Below the pieces are notes generated by a model, which searched no databases, was not told the origin of the DNA, and saw only the letters and a list, made by a program, of their open reading frames with translations. From Pseudomonas tumuqii (GTDB lineage Bacteria > Pseudomonadota > Gammaproteobacteria > Pseudomonadales > Pseudomonadaceae), in contig NZ_JAAOJA010000003.1 in assembly GCF_013184545.1 (NCBI RefSeq), forward strand, positions 62,001 through 126,000: DNA of 64,000 bases. Reading direction: 5' to 3'. The position numbers were made by a program, and so were the translations under genes. Below are positions 26,537 through 37,694 of this stretch, piece by piece; the stretch's first letter is position 1; each line of letters begins with the position of its first letter.

Positions 26537-26896
26537 CTATAGCCGGCCTTCACGGCGCAGGCGACGTAGCACCCAGTGGCGGTAGCCCCAGGAAAACAGG
26601 GGTTTGAGACCGGGCAGGCCGAGCAGCCAGGCCAGCGGACGCAGGGTCGGGGTGCGCGACATCAGCAGGATGTAGGCATCCAGTTCGCGGTGGATGCGGC
26701 CTTGAGCATCTTCGACATGCAGTTCGGTCAGTGCCAGGTACGGGTCGATGCCGGCGGCACGCAACTGCTCTTCCTTGCCGCTGATGTCCACCCACTCCAC
26801 GCTGTCGTCGCTGCGCGTGCGCAGTTTTTCATAACGGCGCCGGTCAGCCACGCAGCGCGGACAGGCGCCGTCGTAATAGACCTTGAGTCTGGCCAT
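26537..26896 (-). CDS. DUF393/DCC-family thiol-disulfide oxidoreductase-like protein
   Basis: A 119-residue protein with the family signature near its start: YYDGACPRCVADRRRY (Asp and a CPxC pair), then VEWVDIS and a long C-terminal tryptophan/arginine-rich part. The family is predicted to have a thioredoxin-like fold; no biochemical role is established. Single gene, downstream of rimO on the same strand and separated from it by a hairpin. Confidence 0.8.
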   Translation of the reverse strand: MARLKVYYDGACPRCVADRRRYEKLRTRSDDSVEWVDISGKEEQLRAAGIDPYLALTELHVEDAQGRIHRELDAYILLMSRTPTLRPLAWLLGLPGLKPLFSWGYRHWVLRRLRREGRL

Positions 26897-26975
26897 GGGG
26901 CTGGCTTGGTTGCGGGGTTTATTAGCAGTTTAGAACAGCGGCGCGCACCCCTCGGGTGAGGGGCGCGGCGGTTCA

Positions 26976-27029
26976 GAGGTTGTGAAAATATCGAGCGTCT
27001 GGAGGCGGCCGCAGTATTTTCACAGCCTC
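26976..27029 (-). terminator. Long palindrome after rimO, probable terminator
   Basis: GAGGTTGTGAAAATA at 26976-26990 pairs with TATTTTCACAGCCTC at 27015-27029 (one mismatch), ending at the base before the rimO stop. The loop contains GGAGGCGGCCGCA, which also occurs in a similar position at 50,350. It lacks a long T run, so it may be a repeat co-opted as a transcription end. Confidence 0.55.
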
Positions 27030-28352
27030 TTAGACCAGCTCGGCCCACAGGTCGTATTCGTCGGCGTCGACGATGCGCACCCGTACCTTGTCGCCGGGTT
27101 TGACCTCGGTGCTGGCGATAAACACGCTGCCGTCGATTTCCGGGGCGTCGGCGTAGCAGCGCGCCACGGCGCCCTGGTCGTCGACTTCGTCGATCAGCAC
27201 TTCCAGTTCCTTGCCGACCTTCAGCTGCAGGCGGGCGGCGCTGATCGCCTGCTGATGGGCCATGAAGCGGTCCCAGCGATCCTGCTTGATCTCATCTGGC
27301 ACATGATTATCCAGCAGGTTGGCCGATGCGCCTTCTACTGGTGAGTACTGGAAGCAACCGACGCGGTCGAGCTGGGCTTCGCTCAGCCAGTCGATCAGGT
27401 ACTGGAAGTCTTCTTCGGTTTCGCCGGGGAAGCCGACGATGAAGGTCGAGCGGATGGTCAGTTCCGGGCAGATTTCGCGCCAGTTCTTGATCCGCGCCAG
27501 GGTCTTGTCTTCGAAGGCTGGGCGCTTCATGGCCTTGAGCACTTTCGGGCTGGCATGCTGGAAGGGGATGTCCAGGTACGGCAGCAGTTTGCCGGCGGCC
27601 ATCAGCGGAATCAGCTCGTCGACGTGCGGGTAGGGGTAGACGTAGTGCAGGCGCACCCAGATGCCCATGCTCGACAGTGCTTCGCACAGCTCGGTCATGC
27701 GGGTTTTCACCGGCTGGCCGTTCCAGAAGTCGGTCTTGTACTTCAGGTCGACGCCGTAGGCGCTGGTGTCCTGGCTGATCACCAGCAGTTCCTTGACCCC
27801 GGCCTTGACCAGGCGCTCGGCTTCGTTGAGCACTTCGCCGACCGGGCGGCTGACCAGCTTGCCGCGCATCGAGGGGATGATGCAGAAGCTGCAGCTGTGG
27901 TTGCAGCCTTCGGAAATCTTCAGGTAGGCGTAGTGGCGCGGGGTCAGTTTGATGCCCTGTGGCGGCACCAGGTCGATCAGGGGGTTGTGTTCCTTGTTCG
28001 GCGGCACCACCTCATGCACGGCGTTGAGCACCTGCTCGTACTGCTGCGGGCCGGTAACCGACAGCACGCTGGGGTGCACGTTGCGGATCGCACCCTCTTC
28101 CACGCCCATGCAGCCGGTGACGATGACCTTGCCGTTTTCGGCCAGGGCCTCGCCGATTACTTCGAGGGATTCGGCCTTGGCGCTGTCAATAAAGCCACAG
28201 GTGTTGACCACCACCACGTCGGCGTCCTGGTAAGTCGATACGACTTCGTAACCTTCCATGCGCAGTTGCGTGAGGATGCGTTCGGAATCGACCAGGGCCT
28301 TCGGGCAACCGAGGCTTACGAATCCGACTTTCGGCGTGGCGGGGGTGGACAT
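27030..28352 (-). CDS. rimO: Ribosomal protein S12 methylthiotransferase
   Basis: Radical-SAM enzyme that adds a methylthio group to the conserved Asp of ribosomal protein S12. The start at 28352 ([24 protein letters not shown]) matches the family; upstream residues in the same frame do not. It has the UPF0004 domain with its own cluster cysteines, the radical-[11 protein letters not shown] motif, and a C-terminal TRAM domain. The 440-residue length is typical. It is transcribed alone. Confidence 0.95.
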   Translation of the reverse strand: MSTPATPKVGFVSLGCPKALVDSERILTQLRMEGYEVVSTYQDADVVVVNTCGFIDSAKAESLEVIGEALAENGKVIVTGCMGVEEGAIRNVHPSVLSVTGPQQYEQVLNAVHEVVPPNKEHNPLIDLVPPQGIKLTPRHYAYLKISEGCNHSCSFCIIPSMRGKLVSRPVGEVLNEAERLVKAGVKELLVISQDTSAYGVDLKYKTDFWNGQPVKTRMTELCEALSSMGIWVRLHYVYPYPHVDELIPLMAAGKLLPYLDIPFQHASPKVLKAMKRPAFEDKTLARIKNWREICPELTIRSTFIVGFPGETEEDFQYLIDWLSEAQLDRVGCFQYSPVEGASANLLDNHVPDEIKQDRWDRFMAHQQAISAARLQLKVGKELEVLIDEVDDQGAVARCYADAPEIDGSVFIASTEVKPGDKVRVRIVDADEYDLWAELV

Positions 28353-28403
28353 GCGGCGAACCTCAGGCTTTGAAGGATGGGCGCTGGAGGCGCCTCTGAT
28401 CAA

Positions 28404-28653
28404 AAAGTGCGCAATTCTAGCGGTGGATTGCCGGATTGACCAGCACTTGAGGGGCTGTGAAACGACTCTCGCCTGTAGGCACCCTTCGCGCCGACCAAAT
28501 TACCTCGAGCAATCCGCGACCCGTAGGCTGGCACTCGCCGCAGGCAGTGCACCGTGGTTCATCGGTTGAGCGCAAAACTGGCGGGCTGTCGCTACGCTCC
28601 GAACGGCTCGCCGCCCGGACCGCCCGCCGTTCTTCGGCCCTGCGTGTCGGCGA
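28404..28653. other. Intergenic stretch, no gene seen
   Basis: About 250 bases between rimO and the cytochrome b561 gene with short GC-rich inverted repeats (for example GGGCTGTGAAACGACTCTCGCC near 28,450, also seen in parts at other intergenic sites). No gene or RNA could be supported. Confidence 0.3.
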
Positions 28654-29202
28654 TCAGGCCCGACGCGGCAGAATGCGCAGCAAGGTATTGTCGCGGCTTA
28701 TGAAGTGGTGGAGCAGGCCGGCGACGGCGTGCAGGCCAATCAGCCAGTAGCCGGCGACCCCGGCCCATTCGTGCCATTCCTTTATGCTGGCAGCGAGCTC
28801 GGGAGTTTTCTCGACCAGCGCCGGCAGTTCGAGACCGAAAAACGGGATGGGCTTGCCGGCCGCGCTGAGGATCAACCATCCGGCCAGTGGTGCGCCGATC
28901 ATCAGGGCGTAGAGCGCCAGATGCATTATCTGCGCGGGCAAGGTTTGCCAGGCGGGCAGGGCGGGCTTGATCTTCGGTGTCGGGGCAACGAAGCGAGCCA
29001 GCAGGCGCAGCCAGACCAGCGCGAATACCGCCATGCCGAGCATGAAGTGCCACTGTTTGAGCAGGTCGCGAGTTTCACTGCCTTTGGGGAAGTTGCCCTT
29101 GAGTTCGATGCAGGCGTACACGCCTGCGATCAGCGCCAGCATCAGCCAGTGCAGGGTGATCGATAGATTGCCATAACGCGTGTCGGTATTTTTCCAGGAC
29201 AT
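28654..29202 (-). CDS. Cytochrome b561
   Basis: A 182-residue inner-membrane di-heme protein. Four hydrophobic segments carry the expected heme histidines: LHWLMLALIAGVY, WHFMLGMAVFALVW, MHLALYALMIGAPLAGW and HEWAGVAGYWLIGLHAVAGLLHHF. Such cytochromes pass electrons between quinones and periplasmic acceptors, and relatives oxidise superoxide. GGAG lies upstream of the ATG. It is a single gene. Confidence 0.9.
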   Translation of the reverse strand: MSWKNTDTRYGNLSITLHWLMLALIAGVYACIELKGNFPKGSETRDLLKQWHFMLGMAVFALVWLRLLARFVAPTPKIKPALPAWQTLPAQIMHLALYALMIGAPLAGWLILSAAGKPIPFFGLELPALVEKTPELAASIKEWHEWAGVAGYWLIGLHAVAGLLHHFISRDNTLLRILPRRA

Positions 29203-29316
29203 GGTGATGCGGCTCCGCTGCCGTTTGGTTTGAACAGCGCAAGCATAGGCATATGAAGCTTAAGCTTTGCTGAGCGGGAACGATGTTCGCGCCTGGAAAG
29301 CCGAACGGCGGAAAGC

Positions 29317-29346
29317 AAAAAGGCCACTCGATTGAGTGGCCTTTTT
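29317..29346 (-). terminator. Terminator of the third initiator tRNA gene
   Basis: AAAAAGGCCACTC / GAGTGGCCTTTTT with a short loop, 7 bases beyond the tRNA 3' end. The same stem is found after the other two tRNA copies. Confidence 0.85.
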
Positions 29347-29353
29347 GAGTATC

Positions 29354-29430
<77 letters not shown>

Positions 29431-29518
29431 CCGGCAATTCTATCCGAACGGGTGTTCTTGTCAATCGATTTCTGTTTTTCAATCAATTGCGTTAATGATC
29501 GTTGCGGGCGCGCAAACG

Positions 29519-29546
29519 AAAAAGGCCACTCGATTGAGTGGCCTTT
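29519..29546 (-). terminator. Terminator of the second initiator tRNA gene
   Basis: AAAGGCCACTC / GAGTGGCCTTT stem, 8 bases from the tRNA 3' end, with a T run on the minus strand. Part of a repeated tRNA-terminator unit. Confidence 0.85.
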
Positions 29547-29554
29547 CCGGAAAC

Positions 29555-29631
<77 letters not shown>

Positions 29632-29717
29632 CCGCCAATTCTATCCGCATGGGCGTGCTTGTCAACTGATTTCTGCTTTTCAATCAATTGCTTAAGTAGG
29701 TTTGGAAGGCGCAAACG

Positions 29718-29746
29718 AAAAAGGCCACTCGATTGAGTGGCCTTTT
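29718..29746 (-). terminator. Terminator of the first initiator tRNA gene
   Basis: The same AAAAGGCCACTC / GAGTGGCCTTTT hairpin, 8 bases after the tRNA 3' end. Having one per tRNA suggests each copy is its own transcript. Confidence 0.85.
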
Positions 29747-29754
29747 CGGAAAAC

Positions 29755-29831
<77 letters not shown>

Positions 29832-30094
29832 GCGCCAATTCTATCGCCAAAAAACCGTCTGTCAACTCTTGTCTAGGGAAAAACTGTTGTTGGTTCAGGT
29901 GCTTAGCGTTGTGTCGGGAGCTTGAGTCAGGCGTCAGGCCCGGCTGGCTTGGGTTTGGCGAGGGACAAGGCTGGGCGAGCGGGGTGTCGGGGCAGGCCTG
30001 TTAGGTGGCGTTCTGCGCCGGCCGATCATCGCTGGCATAGCCCAGCAACCCGCTGTTGGGCTAGAGTCGGCGGCTATTCAGTTGGAGAATGATG

Positions 30095-30322
30095 ATGGGA
30101 CTTGAATGCAAAGCCTGCGGTGCGCCGCTACCGAGTCAGGCAACGAGCTGCCCGGCCTGCGGCGCCGAAGTGCCGCCGCTTGCGCCGAAGAAGACCAAGC
30201 TGCTGCCGCTGGCGGCCTTCATGCTGATCGTGATCCTGGTGATTCAGGCGTATATGAACAAGCCTGACTCCGAGTCCGAGGCGGTCGAGCCTGCGCCAGC
30301 GGCCGAGACGGCGGCGCCGTAG
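30095..30322 (+). CDS. Small zinc-ribbon membrane protein
   Basis: About 75 residues. Three ATGs follow each other at 30089, 30092 and 30095; the last is best spaced from GGAG. Two CxxC pairs (CKAC and CPAC) form a zinc ribbon, then a single membrane segment (LLPLAAFMLIVILVIQAYM) and an acidic proline/alanine tail. It sits 16 bases before dinB on the same strand. The function is unknown; the layout suggests a membrane-tethered metal-binding adaptor. Confidence 0.7.
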   Translation: MGLECKACGAPLPSQATSCPACGAEVPPLAPKKTKLLPLAAFMLIVILVIQAYMNKPDSESEAVEPAPAAETAAP

Positions 30323-30338
30323 TTAACGACAGCGGAAT

Positions 30339-31400
30339 ATGAGCCTCAGAAAAATCATCCACGTCGATTGCGACTGCTTCTATGCCGCCATCGAGATGCG
30401 TGACGATCCGAGCCTGGCCGGCAAGCCGCTGGCGGTGGGGGGCGCGGCGGACCGGCGCGGGGTGATCGCTACCTGCAATTACGAGGCCCGTGCCTACGGA
30501 GTGCGCTCGGCGATGGCCTCCGGGCATGCGCTGAAGCTGTGCCCGGACCTGTTGATCGTCAAGCCGCGGATGGATGCCTACAAGGCGGTGTCGCGCGAGA
30601 TCCAGGCGATCTTCCGTGAGTACACCGAGTTGATCGAGCCGTTGTCGCTGGATGAGGCCTATCTGGATGTGTCGGACAGCCCGCACTTTGCCGGCAGCGC
30701 CACGCGGATCGCCCAGGACATTCGGCGGCGGGTCTCGCAGGAGCTGCATATCACCGTCTCGGCGGGGGTGGCGCCGAACAAGTTCCTGGCCAAGATCGCC
30801 AGCGACTGGAAGAAGCCCAACGGCTTGTTCGTGATCACTCCGGATCAGGTCGAGGCGTTTGTCGCGGTCTTGCCGGTGAGTAAGTTGCACGGGGTCGGCA
30901 AGGTGACCGCCGACAAGCTGGCGCGGCGCGGCATCCGCACCTGCGCTGACCTGCGCGAATGGCAAAAGCTGAACCTGGCGAAAGAGTTCGGCAGCTTCGG
31001 CGAGCGCCTCTGGGGGCTGGCCCGCGGTATCGACGAGCGGCCGGTACAGACCGACAGCAGGCGCCAGTCGGTCAGCGTGGAAACCACCTACGACCAGGAT
31101 CTGCCGGATCTGCCGGCCTGTCTGGCGCAACTGCCGCAGTTGCTCGACGAGCTGGCGCGGCGCATGACGCGGCTGGATGCGAGTTATCGGCCGGACAAGC
31201 CCTTCGTCAAGATCAAGTTCCACGACTTCACCCAGACCACCCTGGAGCAGGCCGGTGCGGGTCGTGATCTGGACAGTTACAAGCTGCTGCTCAGTGCCGC
31301 CTTCACCCGCGGCAACAAGCCGGTGCGTTTATTGGGCGTCGGCGTGCGCCTGCACGACTTGCGCGGGCGGCATGAGCAGTTGGAGTTGTTTGCGCGGTAA
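30339..31400 (+). CDS. dinB: DNA polymerase IV
   Basis: Y-family, error-prone translesion polymerase. The 353-residue protein starts MSLRKIIHVDCDCFYAAIEMR with the first metal-binding Asp, has SLDEAYLDVS with the catalytic Asp-Glu pair, helix-hairpin-helix GVGKVTADKLARRGI, and the little-finger domain. It ends LELFAR, a QLxLF-like beta-clamp binding tail. Often LexA-controlled; I saw no clear SOS box upstream. Confidence 0.95.
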   Translation: MSLRKIIHVDCDCFYAAIEMRDDPSLAGKPLAVGGAADRRGVIATCNYEARAYGVRSAMASGHALKLCPDLLIVKPRMDAYKAVSREIQAIFREYTELIEPLSLDEAYLDVSDSPHFAGSATRIAQDIRRRVSQELHITVSAGVAPNKFLAKIASDWKKPNGLFVITPDQVEAFVAVLPVSKLHGVGKVTADKLARRGIRTCADLREWQKLNLAKEFGSFGERLWGLARGIDERPVQTDSRRQSVSVETTYDQDLPDLPACLAQLPQLLDELARRMTRLDASYRPDKPFVKIKFHDFTQTTLEQAGAGRDLDSYKLLLSAAFTRGNKPVRLLGVGVRLHDLRGRHEQLELFAR

Positions 31401-31403
31401 TTC

Positions 31404-31808
31404 TCAGCCTTGTTCCGGCCACACGCGCAGCGGCTTGCCTTTTGCCGGCCACAGGCGCAGCTGCTCGATCGGCGAGACATCCCAGCGTTGCACCTTGCCC
31501 AGGCTGTCGAGGAAACGTGCTTCCTGCTCCATCAGCGCCGGCGCGCACATTTTCCGGGTGCTGCCGGCGGCGCCGAAGCTGAGTTGTTCGCCCGCCAGGG
31601 TGTAACTGGCGAACCAGTGATTGCAACCGGCATTGCCGTAGGCGCGACCGTCCGCGCCGAGGGTGATGGTCAGGTGGCTGCGGTCGATCAGCGGGCGTTC
31701 GCCAATCCATTCCACCTGATAGCTGCGTTCGGTCTCGAGTTGCAATGGTGCGCTGGCGCAGCCGAGCAGGCTGGCGCTCAGCAGGCCGACGCCGAGGGTG
31801 CGCTTCAT
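31404..31808 (-). CDS. META/HslJ-domain lipoprotein
   Basis: A 134-residue protein starting MKRTLGVGLLSASLLGC (lipobox LLGC), followed by a META domain: ITLGADGRAYGNAGCNHWFASY and a CAPALMEQEARFL segment. META proteins such as HslJ are linked to heat or novobiocin resistance; the biochemical role is unclear. It overlaps the upstream gene by four bases and converges on dinB with a 3-base gap. Confidence 0.8.
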   Translation of the reverse strand: MKRTLGVGLLSASLLGCASAPLQLETERSYQVEWIGERPLIDRSHLTITLGADGRAYGNAGCNHWFASYTLAGEQLSFGAAGSTRKMCAPALMEQEARFLDSLGKVQRWDVSPIEQLRLWPAKGKPLRVWPEQG

Positions 31809-32242
31809 GCGGCTTCCTTTCGGCACTTCGGGCACAGGTGCTGGCCGTTCTGGCTGCGCCAGCCCAGTTGGTTGATCCGGGCTTCGGCGGCAGGCGCCTG
31901 GGCTTTCTTGCCCAGCGCGGCATCGACGGCAAACTCGAAGTCGAGTTGGGCGGCGCAGCCGTCGCATTTGACCTGCCAATTGAAGATCGCCAATTCGCCA
32001 AAGATCGGGCCTTTGGCGACTGCAACCCATTGCCCTGGAGGGTTGATCAGGTGGCGCACCTTCTCGACCTCAAGGCGCATGCTCAGCTCGCGGCTGCCTT
32101 TGAGGGTCACCAGCAGGCTGTCCCCGCTGCGCATCGAGCCGCCGTTGCCGGTCACCTGGTAGCGGCCCGGTGCCAGGGCGCGGCATTCGATCAGGGTGTG
32201 TTCGGGGTTGAGCAGGTTGTAGCGGAAATCGTGTTCGGCCAT
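31805..32242 (-). CDS. Conserved hypothetical protein with C-terminal zinc ribbon
   Basis: A 145-residue protein without signal or membrane segment. Two CxxC pairs (CDGC and CPKC) flank a middle portion and would bind zinc. An N-terminal part (YNLLNPEHTLIECRALAPGRYQVTG) is beta-rich. It is coupled to the META lipoprotein by ATGA overlap. The family is not recognised; function left open. Confidence 0.65.
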   Translation of the reverse strand: MAEHDFRYNLLNPEHTLIECRALAPGRYQVTGNGGSMRSGDSLLVTLKGSRELSMRLEVEKVRHLINPPGQWVAVAKGPIFGELAIFNWQVKCDGCAAQLDFEFAVDAALGKKAQAPAAEARINQLGWRSQNGQHLCPKCRKEAA

Positions 32243-32314
32243 GGTTCCTCCAAGTCAGCGCAAATGCTATCACGCGACAGCCCGCCGGATGTGTGTCGCC
32301 CCTGTGCACTGGCG

Positions 32315-35068
32315 CTAGGCGTTGATCTGCGCCTCTTTGGCCAGTCGTTCGATCGCCGCGTCGAGCAGGTCCAGCGCGGCTGGCGCGGCGGGGTCATTCT
32401 GTTTCAGCAGGGTTTCGCTGCGCTGACAGGCGGCCCGCAGTTGCGGCACGCCACAATAGCGGGTGGCGCCGTGCAGGCGGTGCACACGTTCGATCAGGGC
32501 GTTGCGCTCGCCCGCCTCGCGGGCCTGGCGGATGGCCTGGCGATCGGCGGGCAGGCCGGCCAGCAACATGCTCAGCATGTCGGCGGCCAGGTCGGCTTTG
32601 CCGGCGGCCAGGCGCAGGCCTTCTTCGCTGTCCAGGACGTGCAGGCCGCGGCCTGCGCTGGCGCTTTCGCCGGGTTGCTCGGGGCCTTGATTGCGCAGCG
32701 CCAGGCCGGTCCATTTGAGTACCACCTGGGCCAGTTGTCGTTCGCTGATGGGCTTGGTCAGGTAATCATCCAGGCCGCTTTGCAGCAGGGCGCGTTTCTC
32801 GTTGGCCAGGGCGTGGGCAGTCAGCGCGACTATGGGGGTGGGGGGCTGGCCGTGTTCGCTCTCATGCTGGCGAATCGCTTCGGTGGTCTGGCGGCCGTCC
32901 ATGCCGGGCATCTGTACGTCCATGAGGATCAGGTCGAAGCATTCCTGCTGGGCTTTTTCCAGGGCTTCGTAGCCGCTGCTGGCCGTGCTGACCTGAGCGC
33001 CCATGTCGTCCAGCAGGGTTTGCACCAGCAGCAGATTGGCCGGATTGTCATCGACGCAGAGCACGCGCGGCGGCCGGCTCGGCGCGGGCGGGCTGGCTTC
33101 CGTGCGCGCTTGCCGTGGGCTGACCAGTTCGGCCAGCGCGCGTTGCAGTTTGCGTGTGCAGGCCGGTTTGGCCTGCAGTTGGTTGTGCGCGTCGGGCAGG
33201 ACTTCGTGATAGAGCGCCTGTTCGGTGGTCGGGCAGAGCACCACGGTCTTGCAGGCGAGGCGCTCGAGATCCCAGATACGCTGGCCAAGGCGTTCCGGCG
33301 GCAGGTACTGGGCGCTGACGCCGAGCACGGCGATGCCCAGCGGTTGGCTGCTGTGGTGTGCGCTGGCGACCGCTTCGAGCAGGTTGTCGAGATTGTCGAA
33401 GGTGCTGACCAGCAAGCCGCAGTCTTCCAGTTGATGTTGCAAGGCCTGGCGTGACAGCTCATGACTTTCCAGGATGGCCGCACGGCGCCCGAGTAGAGGT
33501 GGGCGGGGCAGGTCTTCGGCGTCATCCCGGGCTTTCGGCAGGCTCAGGCTGATCCAGAATTCGGAACCCTCGCCAGGCGTGCTGTCGACGCCGATCTCGC
33601 CACCCATTTGCTCGATCAGGCGCTTGGAGATCACCAGGCCCAGGCCGGTGCCGCCGGCCTGGCGCGACAGCGAGTTATCGGCCTGGCTGAAGGCCTGGAA
33701 CAGTGCGCGCAGGTCTTCGTTGGACAGGCCGATACCGGTGTCGCGCACGCTGATGCGCAGTTGGGCGCGGTCGGCGCTCTCATCCTCGAGCATGGCGCGC
33801 ATGACGATGCTGCCTTCACGGGTGAACTTGATCGCGTTGCTGACCAGGTTGGTCAGTATCTGCTTGAGCCGCAGCGGATCGCCCACCAGGGTCAGCGGCG
33901 TGTCGCGGTAGACCAGGCTGAGCAGCTCCAGGCGCTTTTCATGGGCGACCGGGGCGAGGATGGTCAGGGTGTCTTGCAGCAGGTCGCGCAGGTTGAAGGG
34001 AATGCTTTCCAGGATCAGCTTGCCGGCCTCGATCTTGGAGAAGTCGAGCACCTCGTTGATGATCCCCAGCAGGCTGTCGGCGGATTTCTCGATGGTGCCC
34101 AGGTAATCCTGCTGGCGTGGGGTCAGCTCGCTTTTCTGCAGCAGGTTGGTGAAGCCGAGAATGCCGTTGAGCGGGGTGCGGATTTCGTGGCTCATGTTGG
34201 CGAGGAATTCGGATTTGATCCGGCTGGCCTCCAGGGCTTCCCGGCGGGCGAAGTCCAGTTCGATATTCTGGATCTCGATGGTCTCCAGATTCTGCCGTAC
34301 GTCTTCGGTGGCCTGGTCAACGCTGTGTTGCAACTCCTCCTGGGCGTTGAGCAGGGATTCGGCCATGCGGTTGATGCCCGAGGCCAGCTCGTCCAGTTCA
34401 TGGCTGCCGAGCGGCGGCAGGCGGGTATGCAGGTGGCCATCCTTGAGCTGGGCGACGCTGTATTTGATCTGCCGCAGGGGCCCGTTGATGCTGCGGCTCA
34501 TGCGCAGGGCGAGCAGGGCGGTGACGATCAGGCCGGTGCCGATCAGCAGCAGGCTGGCCAGCAGGCTGCGGTAGCCCTTGAGCAGGGTGCCCTGGTGGGA
34601 CAGCTCGAGTTCGACCCAGCCGAGCAGGTTGCTGTCGGGCTGGGTCAGCGGCTCGCCGGTGAGGCTCAGCTGTTGTGCCAGCACCGGCAGGAGAAAGCGC
34701 GTGGCATCCTGGCTGCTGCGTCGTCCCGCCTGGCTCGGGTCATCGCTGGGTGGCTGATCGAGCATGCCCGGGCCGGCATGGGCCAGACGCTCGCGTTCGG
34801 CACCGAGGAAGCTGACGGCTCTTACGTCGGGCTGCTCGAGCGTCTGCGTGGCAATGCGTTGCAGCAGGGCCGCGTCATGGCGCTGCAGGGCGGGGGCAGC
34901 CAGCGGCGCCAGTTGTTCGGCGATCATCTGCCCGCGTTGCAGCAGTTGTGCCTGCAGGTCGGACAGTTGCGCCCAGATGAAGTAGCCACCCAGCACCAGC
35001 GCCAACAGGCTGGTGGGCAGCAGGGTGAGCATGAGCACGCGGCCTTTTATGCCTAGATCCTTGAACAC
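32315..35068 (-). CDS. gacS: GacS hybrid sensor histidine kinase
   Basis: Start at GTG 35068 gives 917 residues, the usual GacS length, with AAGGA upstream. Order: membrane segment ([20 protein letters not shown]), periplasmic region, second membrane helix, HAMP (about 180-240), HisKA with [13 protein letters not shown], HATPase ([19 protein letters not shown]), a first receiver-like domain, a full receiver ([21 protein letters not shown]) and an Hpt domain ([11 protein letters not shown]). It phosphorylates GacA, which drives RsmY/RsmZ small RNAs and secondary metabolism, biofilm and virulence traits. It is divergent from cysM. Confidence 0.95.
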   Translation of the reverse strand: MFKDLGIKGRVLMLTLLPTSLLALVLGGYFIWAQLSDLQAQLLQRGQMIAEQLAPLAAPALQRHDAALLQRIATQTLEQPDVRAVSFLGAERERLAHAGPGMLDQPPSDDPSQAGRRSSQDATRFLLPVLAQQLSLTGEPLTQPDSNLLGWVELELSHQGTLLKGYRSLLASLLLIGTGLIVTALLALRMSRSINGPLRQIKYSVAQLKDGHLHTRLPPLGSHELDELASGINRMAESLLNAQEELQHSVDQATEDVRQNLETIEIQNIELDFARREALEASRIKSEFLANMSHEIRTPLNGILGFTNLLQKSELTPRQQDYLGTIEKSADSLLGIINEVLDFSKIEAGKLILESIPFNLRDLLQDTLTILAPVAHEKRLELLSLVYRDTPLTLVGDPLRLKQILTNLVSNAIKFTREGSIVMRAMLEDESADRAQLRISVRDTGIGLSNEDLRALFQAFSQADNSLSRQAGGTGLGLVISKRLIEQMGGEIGVDSTPGEGSEFWISLSLPKARDDAEDLPRPPLLGRRAAILESHELSRQALQHQLEDCGLLVSTFDNLDNLLEAVASAHHSSQPLGIAVLGVSAQYLPPERLGQRIWDLERLACKTVVLCPTTEQALYHEVLPDAHNQLQAKPACTRKLQRALAELVSPRQARTEASPPAPSRPPRVLCVDDNPANLLLVQTLLDDMGAQVSTASSGYEALEKAQQECFDLILMDVQMPGMDGRQTTEAIRQHESEHGQPPTPIVALTAHALANEKRALLQSGLDDYLTKPISERQLAQVVLKWTGLALRNQGPEQPGESASAGRGLHVLDSEEGLRLAAGKADLAADMLSMLLAGLPADRQAIRQAREAGERNALIERVHRLHGATRYCGVPQLRAACQRSETLLKQNDPAAPAALDLLDAAIERLAKEAQINA

Positions 35069-35253
35069 GGACGTCCTTCCTCGTTGCCTGTTGGCTGAAC
35101 TCAAGCTGGCAGTGTAGCGGCTGGGCTTGACGGAACAACAGTGGCGTCGCCCTGGCAGCATGCTGCAACAAGGCGCGCCATCGCCGGTTATGGCCGCTGC
35201 CCGTTTGCCGCTATCATAGGGACCCTTCCGGCCATCTGGACCCGATCGACGCC

Positions 35254-36159
35254 ATGACCTTGCACTACCCTACTATCGCCGATTGCGTCGGCAACACGCC
35301 GCTGGTGCGTTTGCAGCGCCTGCCCGGCAATACCTCCAATACCCTGCTGTTGAAGCTGGAAGGTAACAATCCGGCTGGCTCGGTGAAGGACCGGCCGGCG
35401 CTGTCGATGATTACCCGTGCCGAGTTGCGCGGCGATATCCGCCCCGGCGATACCCTGATCGAGGCCACCTCCGGCAACACCGGTATTGCCCTGGCGATGG
35501 CCGCCGCGATCAAGGGTTACAAGATGATCCTGATCATGCCGGACAACTCCACCGCCGAGCGCAAGGCGGCGATGACCGCCTACGGTGCCGAGCTGGTGCT
35601 GGTGTCGCGCGAGGAGGGCATGGAAGGTGCCCGCGACCTGGCCGACAGCCTGGAGCGCGGTGGCCGCGGCAAGGTGCTCGATCAGTTCGCCAATGGCGAC
35701 AACCCCGAGGCCCACTACCTGGGCACCGGCCCGGAAATCTGGCGCCAGACCCAGGGCCAGATCACCCACTTCATCAGTTCCATGGGCACCACCGGGACTA
35801 TCATGGGGGTCTCGCGCTACCTCAAGGAACAGAACCCGCAGGTGCAGATCGTCGGCTTGCAGCCGATGGAAGGCGCGACCATTCCCGGTATCCGCCGCTG
35901 GCCCGAGGAGTATCTGCCGAAGATCTACCAGGCCAGTCGCGTCGACCGGATTATCGACATGGCCCAGCGCGAAGCCGAGGATGTGATGCGGCGTCTGGCG
36001 CGTGAAGAGGGCATCTTCTGCGGGGTGTCCTCCGGCGGGGCGGTGGCGGCGATGCTGCGGCTGTCGGCTGAAGTGGAAAATGCGGTGATGGTGGCGATCA
36101 TCTGCGATCGCGGCGACCGTTACCTGTCGACGGGCGTGTACGACACGCCGGAGCTCTGA
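35254..36159 (+). CDS. cysM: Cysteine synthase B
   Basis: PLP enzyme making cysteine from O-acetylserine and sulfide or thiosulfate. The 301-residue protein has the PLP lysine in [14 protein letters not shown] (phosphate-binding loop), GTTGT and a GVSSGG motif. Length and [17 protein letters not shown] fit CysM rather than CysK. Its stop overlaps the rlmD ATG by one base, so the two are cotranscribed. Confidence 0.93.
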   Translation: MTLHYPTIADCVGNTPLVRLQRLPGNTSNTLLLKLEGNNPAGSVKDRPALSMITRAELRGDIRPGDTLIEATSGNTGIALAMAAAIKGYKMILIMPDNSTAERKAAMTAYGAELVLVSREEGMEGARDLADSLERGGRGKVLDQFANGDNPEAHYLGTGPEIWRQTQGQITHFISSMGTTGTIMGVSRYLKEQNPQVQIVGLQPMEGATIPGIRRWPEEYLPKIYQASRVDRIIDMAQREAEDVMRRLAREEGIFCGVSSGGAVAAMLRLSAEVENAVMVAIICDRGDRYLSTGVYDTPEL

Positions 36160-37511
36160 TGGCCAAGAAAGCCAGCGGTTTGCGCTTCCAGCCCAGTGGC
36201 GGCGTGCGCGCGACGCAAATTCCGCTGGGCAAGAAGCAGCAGCTCAGCATCGAACGCCTGGCCAACGATGGTCGCGGCATTGCCTTTGCCCTGGGGCGCA
36301 CCTGGTTCGTCAGCGGCGCCTTGCCCGGCGAGCAGGTCGAAGCCCGGGTGCTGGGTGCGCGCAGTCAGGTGGTCGAGGCCCGCAGCGAGCGGATTATCAC
36401 TGCCAGCCCCGCGCGCCGGCTGGAGCCCTGCGCCCATGCGCGTACCTGCGGCGGCTGCAGCGTCCAGCACATGAGCCATGCCGATCAGTTGGCCCTCAAG
36501 CAGCGCATGCTCGGCGAGCAGTTCAGCCGCCTGGCCAACGTGCAACCGGATGAGTGGGCGCAACCGTTGGTCGGACCGGAGTTCGGCTACCGGCGCCGCG
36601 CACGCATCGCCGTGCGCTGGGACGTCAAACACAAGCGCCTGGACGTCGGCTTTCGCGCCGCGGCCAGCCAGGACATCGTCGCCATCGTCGATTGCCCGGT
36701 TCTGGTACAGCCCTTGCAGCCGATCCTGCGCGAATTGCCGGCGGTCTTGCGGGCGCTGGAAAACCCCCAGGCCATCGGTCATGTCGAACTGTTTCATGGC
36801 AGCGCCAGCGCTGTATTGGTGCGTCACACCTCGGCCTTGGGCGAGGCCGATCTGGCTCGCTTGCAGGCGTTCTGCCTGGCCCATGACGGGCAACTCTGGC
36901 TGCATGGCATCGGCGCGCCGCAGCCGTTCGAGCCCGAGCAGAGCCTGGGTTACCGCCTGCAGCGCTGGGATCTGCAACTGGCCTATCGGCCGGGCGATTT
37001 TGTCCAGGTCAATGCCCTGGTGAACGAGGCGATGGTCGCCCAGGCGCTGGACTGGCTGGCGCCGCAGGCGGATGAGCGGGTCTTGGATCTGTTCTGCGGT
37101 CTGGGTAATTTCGCCTTGCCGCTGGCGCGTCTGACCCGTGAAGTGGTGGCGGTCGAAGGGGTGCAGGCGATGGTCGAGCGGGCGGCGCAGAATGCGGCGA
37201 GCAACGGCATCGACAACCTGCACTTTTTCCAGGCCGACCTGTCGAATCCGCTGGTCGAGAGCGGCTGGGCGCAAGGCGGTTTTGCCGCCGTGCTGCTCGA
37301 CCCGCCGCGTGACGGCGCGTTGCAGGTGGTCAGGCAGGTCGGCGGTCTCGGCGCCAAGCGGCTGGTCTACGTGTCGTGCAACCCGACCACGTTGGCGCGT
37401 GACACTGCCGAGTTGCTGGCGCAAGGTTATCGGCTGGAAAAGGCCGGCATCCTCGATATGTTTCCGCAAACGGCGCATGTCGAGGCCATGGCGTTGTTTG
37501 TCAGGCCATAG
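36159..37511 (+). CDS. rlmD: 23S rRNA (uracil-1939-C5) methyltransferase
   Basis: SAM-dependent rRNA methylase of the RumA/TrmA family, 450 residues. An N-terminal TRAM domain is followed by iron-sulfur cysteines ([10 protein letters not shown] plus a downstream Cys), the SAM site [23 protein letters not shown] and the catalytic motif [14 protein letters not shown] overlaps the cysM stop. It modifies U1939 near the peptidyl transferase centre. Confidence 0.94.
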   Translation: MAKKASGLRFQPSGGVRATQIPLGKKQQLSIERLANDGRGIAFALGRTWFVSGALPGEQVEARVLGARSQVVEARSERIITASPARRLEPCAHARTCGGCSVQHMSHADQLALKQRMLGEQFSRLANVQPDEWAQPLVGPEFGYRRRARIAVRWDVKHKRLDVGFRAAASQDIVAIVDCPVLVQPLQPILRELPAVLRALENPQAIGHVELFHGSASAVLVRHTSALGEADLARLQAFCLAHDGQLWLHGIGAPQPFEPEQSLGYRLQRWDLQLAYRPGDFVQVNALVNEAMVAQALDWLAPQADERVLDLFCGLGNFALPLARLTREVVAVEGVQAMVERAAQNAASNGIDNLHFFQADLSNPLVESGWAQGGFAAVLLDPPRDGALQVVRQVGGLGAKRLVYVSCNPTTLARDTAELLAQGYRLEKAGILDMFPQTAHVEAMALFVRP

Positions 37512-37694
37512 ATTGAAAACGTGTAGCTAGAGGCGAACGGTGAACCAAGTCGCTTGGTTTTGTTGCCAGCAGCCCTTATCTACGCTGTGCAGGGGTGCAC
37601 AAGGAGTGTGCCTTAAGTGGTTAAACCGACCGGGCCGAAGAAGTCCGGCGACTGTCCGGTGTGCGTGGCGCGCACCCTAGGGAAGGTAAGCAAG